Source: Lutibacter flavus (lineage in GTDB: Bacteria; Bacteroidota; Bacteroidia; Flavobacteriales; Flavobacteriaceae). From it: a stretch of DNA of 64,000 nt. This document shows, piece by piece, positions 61,456 to 64,000 of the stretch (its first letter is position 1; each line of letters starts with the position of its first letter). The notes below the pieces were generated by a model. The model was not told the origin of the DNA, ran no database searches, and saw nothing but the letters and a program-made list of their open reading frames with translations. Both the position numbers and the translations under genes were made by a program. The stretch is taken from NCBI RefSeq assembly GCF_900188355.1, contig NZ_FZNX01000002.1, positions 186,001 to 250,000 on the forward strand, in the 5' to 3' direction.

Positions 61456-63291
61456 ATGAAAAAAATTCTTCCCCTTCTATTCTCTTTTTGTACATTTTTA
61501 ATATTTGCACAAAATAACACTTCTTACTGGCAGCAACATGTAGATTATACGATGGATGTAGATATTGATGTTGAAAAATATCAATACACTGGTACTCAAA
61601 AGTTGGTGTATACAAACAATTCTCCAGATGAGCTAAGTCAGGTTTTTTATCACTTATACTTCAATGCATTTCAACCAGGAAGTGAAATGGATGCCAGATT
61701 ACAATCTGCTGTAGACCCTGATGGTAGAATGGTAACTAATATTGGGACAAAAGATAACCCAATTTACGAAAGTAGAATTGCGAAGTTACAACCAAATGAG
61801 ATAGGTTATTTACAAGTACAATCCCTAAAAAAAAATGGTAAAAATGTAAATTATTTTGTTGAAGGAACTGTTCTTGAAGTTGCTTTAAACACACCAATTA
61901 AGCCAGGTGAAAAAGTTGAATTTGAAATGAATTTTAAGGGACAAGTTCCTGTTCATATTAGAAGAGCTGGTAGAAATAATGAAGATGGAGTAGCGCTTTC
62001 TATGGCACAATGGTATCCAAAAATGGCCGAATATGATTTTGAAGGGTGGCACGCTCACCCGTATATTGCACGTGAATTTCATGGGGTTTGGGGAGATTTT
62101 GATGTAACTATTCATATTGATAAAAATTATACTGTTGGCGGTACAGGATATCTTCAAAATCCACAAGAAATAGGTCACGGATATGAGGATACAACAAAGA
62201 AATTAAATCTTAAAAAAGGTGAAAAATTGAGATGGCATTTTGTTGCGCCAAAAGTTCATGATTTTACTTGGGCGGCAGATCCAAATTATGCTCATGATAT
62301 CTTAAAAACAAAAAGCGGAACTGAACTCCATTTTTTCTATAAAAACACAAAAGAATATAAAAAAGCATGGAAAAAAGTTCAGCCTTTAACTGAAAAAGCA
62401 TTGGATTTTTTCAATAAAAATATTGGAGAATATCCATACAAACAATATTCTGTTATCCAAGGAGGTGATGGAGGTATGGAGTACGCAATGTGTACATTAA
62501 TTTCAGGAGGAAAAAGCCTAAATAGTATTGTGGGTACGGTTTTTCATGAACTTGCACATTCGTGGTTTCAACATGTTTTAGCTTCAAATGAAAATAAACA
62601 TTCTTGGATGGATGAAGGATTTACTTCTTATATCTCTGGACTTGCTTCTAATCTAATTTTAAGAAATGGTGACGGAAAACCTTCGGGCAGAAATTATGGA
62701 GGTTACTATTATGCAGTTAAATATGGAATCGACGAACCTTTAACAACACATGCAGATAGATTTAACATTAACAGTGCATTTAGCATTGCAAGTTACACGA
62801 AAGGAAGTATGTTTTTAACCCAATTAAACTACATTATTGGAGAGGAAAATGTAAAGGAAACTATTAAAAAATACTATAACGATTTTAAGTTTAAACACCC
62901 AGCACCTAATGATATTAAAAGAACCGCCGAGAAGGTTTCAGGAATTCAATTAGACTGGTATTTAAATGAATGGATTGAAACAACCCATACAGTAGATTAT
63001 GCTGTCGCAAAAGTTGAAGATAAGACAATAACCTTAGCAAGAGTTGGGGCAATGCCAATGCCTATTGATATAACTGTAACTTATAGTGATAAAACTACAG
63101 AAGAATTTAATATTCCATTACGAATGATGCGCGGCGAAAAACCAACATCAGCTACAATTATAAAGGATTGGACCTGGGCACATCCAACCTATTCTTTTTC
63201 TGTTGATAAAGAAATTAAATCTGTTCAAATTGATCCTTCTGGTTTAATGGCTGATATTGATAAAGCAAATAATAGTTTTTCAATAAAATAA
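61456..63291 (+). CDS. Secreted M1 family metallopeptidase
   Basis: A 611-residue exported gluzincin aminopeptidase. The signal peptide is MKKILPLLFSFCTFLIFAQ. The zinc site is His364-Glu365-x2-His368 (VFHELAHSWFQH) with the third ligand Glu387 (WMDEGFTSY). The exopeptidase motif appears as GGMEYAM in place of GxMEN. The N-terminal beta domain and a short C-terminal domain (IDITVTYSDKTTEEFNIPL) are present, and there is no type IX sorting tail. It lies alone after the subtilase terminator. Confidence 0.95.
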   Translation: MKKILPLLFSFCTFLIFAQNNTSYWQQHVDYTMDVDIDVEKYQYTGTQKLVYTNNSPDELSQVFYHLYFNAFQPGSEMDARLQSAVDPDGRMVTNIGTKDNPIYESRIAKLQPNEIGYLQVQSLKKNGKNVNYFVEGTVLEVALNTPIKPGEKVEFEMNFKGQVPVHIRRAGRNNEDGVALSMAQWYPKMAEYDFEGWHAHPYIAREFHGVWGDFDVTIHIDKNYTVGGTGYLQNPQEIGHGYEDTTKKLNLKKGEKLRWHFVAPKVHDFTWAADPNYAHDILKTKSGTELHFFYKNTKEYKKAWKKVQPLTEKALDFFNKNIGEYPYKQYSVIQGGDGGMEYAMCTLISGGKSLNSIVGTVFHELAHSWFQHVLASNENKHSWMDEGFTSYISGLASNLILRNGDGKPSGRNYGGYYYAVKYGIDEPLTTHADRFNINSAFSIASYTKGSMFLTQLNYIIGEENVKETIKKYYNDFKFKHPAPNDIKRTAEKVSGIQLDWYLNEWIETTHTVDYAVAKVEDKTITLARVGAMPMPIDITVTYSDKTTEEFNIPLRMMRGEKPTSATIIKDWTWAHPTYSFSVDKEIKSVQIDPSGLMADIDKANNSFSIK

Positions 63292-63340
63292 ATTTCCAAT
63301 TAAATGCTTTATAAGAGGCCATTTGAAAAGTATCATTTTA

Positions 63341-63407
63341 TGTCATATTGAGCTTGTCGAAATATTTTAACTTACTGATAATCATTATTGAAAAGCTTAA
63401 CTTGACA
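63341..63407. repeat. Long imperfect palindrome between convergent genes
   Basis: The left arm 63341-63360 and right arm 63388-63407 pair at 15 of 20 positions across a 27-base loop. The left arm contains TTGAGCTTGTCGA, nearly the same as in the repeat at 37188. It sits between the M1 peptidase and the GH5 gene; the rest of this 178-base gap shows nothing else. Confidence 0.7.
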
Positions 63408-63469
63408 AATTAAATTAAAAAACTGTATCAGAAAGCCTCTATTATTTATTCAAATTATAAAAGAGTTAA

Positions 63470-64000
63470 TTAATATGCTTTATTTTTAGCTTTAATTTCA
63501 TTTCTTACCATTTTTCCTGAGGTTGTAAGATCAGATTCAGCCCAACCACCTGTTGCACTTGCACCTGGAATTAATGCTGCTGCTAATTCCTCTTTATCTG
63601 CAACTGACCAGTTACAATGAGAAATTTTATGTTCATCTAAAAACTCCCACCAAACTTTAGCTTCTTCAGCATCAATTGAATCATCTCCAGAGGCTTGTGT
63701 GGTTCCATATTCAGTAACAAAAATTGCGATGTTATTGTTTAGTGCCAACGTTGCAATATCTCTAAGATATTGTTTGTGCGTAGCTGCATAATAATGCAAT
63801 GTATATGCTACATTTTCATCATTAATTTTATTACCAATTACGTCGTTTACATTTTGAGACCAATTTCTTGTTCCACAAATAACAATATTATCAGCATCAA
63901 ATTTTCTAATTTCTGCAATTACTGCTTCGTGATATGGTTTTAAAACGTTGCGCCAAGAAACATCTAATGGTTCATTATATGGTTCATAAATAACATTTGG
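63470..64000 (-). CDS. GH5 (subfamily 2-like) endoglucanase, C-terminal part, open at the right edge
   Basis: The minus-strand frame is open from the last base of the window to the stop at 63470 (176 codons). It reads as a family 5 glycoside hydrolase: NVIYEPYNEPLDVSW with the acid/base Glu (codon 63971-63973), RNWSQNVNDV, TLHYYAATHKQYLRDIA, and FVTEYGT with the nucleophile Glu (63710-63712), then WWEFLDEHKISHCNWS and GWAESDLTTSG. It should cut beta-1,4-glucan. The TTG at 63799 lies inside the barrel and is not the start. The C-terminus has no carbohydrate-binding or sorting domain. Confidence 0.93.
   Translation of the reverse strand, partial: PNVIYEPYNEPLDVSWRNVLKPYHEAVIAEIRKFDADNIVICGTRNWSQNVNDVIGNKINDENVAYTLHYYAATHKQYLRDIATLALNNNIAIFVTEYGTTQASGDDSIDAEEAKVWWEFLDEHKISHCNWSVADKEELAAALIPGASATGGWAESDLTTSGKMVRNEIKAKNKAY

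Noticed and set aside
61885..62178. Minus-strand ORF of 97 codons
   Set aside because: Antisense to the well-supported M1 peptidase.

Overview
The window is AT-rich, densely coded DNA from the chromosome of a bacterium of the family Flavobacteriaceae (phylum Bacteroidota). The evidence is a GldH-type gliding lipoprotein gene, a DUF4837 lipoprotein, many short secreted proteins and lipoproteins with Bacteroidota-style leaders, and several promoters of the Bacteroidota TTTG-N19-TAnnTTTG form. The genus cannot be fixed from the sequence; a marine Lutibacter/Polaribacter-like organism is a guess. No insertion sequence, phage gene, CRISPR array or rRNA was seen. No gene-free stretch exceeds about 270 bases.

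Layout. 1-2645: end of a short-chain dehydrogenase, small proteins, a cupin and recA. 2856-6083: a four-gene ribosome-modification-like operon (retropepsin-like protease, RimK, AstE/AspA-type deacylase, orphan ABC ATPase). It meets a 7-TM histidine kinase head-on (6084-7448). 7512-11113: a minus-strand operon running flippase, small protein, esterase, SRPBCC protein, dUTPase. 11218-14102: fructosamine kinase, gpsA, cold-shock protein and a HemG-type protoporphyrinogen oxidase. 14145-19972: a 1638-residue hybrid sensor kinase coupled to a secreted beta-propeller protein. 19961-22498: lactonase, unknown protein, pheS. 22762-28780: two glutamate dehydrogenases of opposite predicted coenzyme preference, flanking an unusual receiver/ATP-grasp protein.

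28907-37180: M18 aminopeptidase, dinB, a TetR/metallo-hydrolase unit, saccharopine-dehydrogenase-like enzyme, TSUP permease, radical SAM protein and a divergent Gre factor. 37259-42997: prolyl oligopeptidase, DoxX, thioredoxin, asd and a Kelch protein. 43143-45651: trhO, a U32 (TrhP-like) protein and a ferredoxin, joined by TAATG stop/start overlaps. 45767-55999: an eight-gene cell-envelope operon (PSP1/RicT-like, gldH, PBP1A, acyl-CoA synthetase-like, xth, OmpA-like, LysM transglycosylase, DUF4837) closed by a shared terminator. 56073-63291: glnS, folB, tRNA-Cys, metallo-hydrolase, subtilase and M1 peptidase. The right edge cuts a GH5 endoglucanase-like gene whose frame is open to the last base.

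The points I find most worth following are the trhO/U32/ferredoxin operon (oxygen-dependent and oxygen-independent tRNA U34 hydroxylation routes side by side with a likely electron donor), the receiver/ATP-grasp protein between the two glutamate dehydrogenases, and a family of long imperfect palindromes containing TGTCA...TGAGCTTGTCGA-like cores in intergenic gaps.
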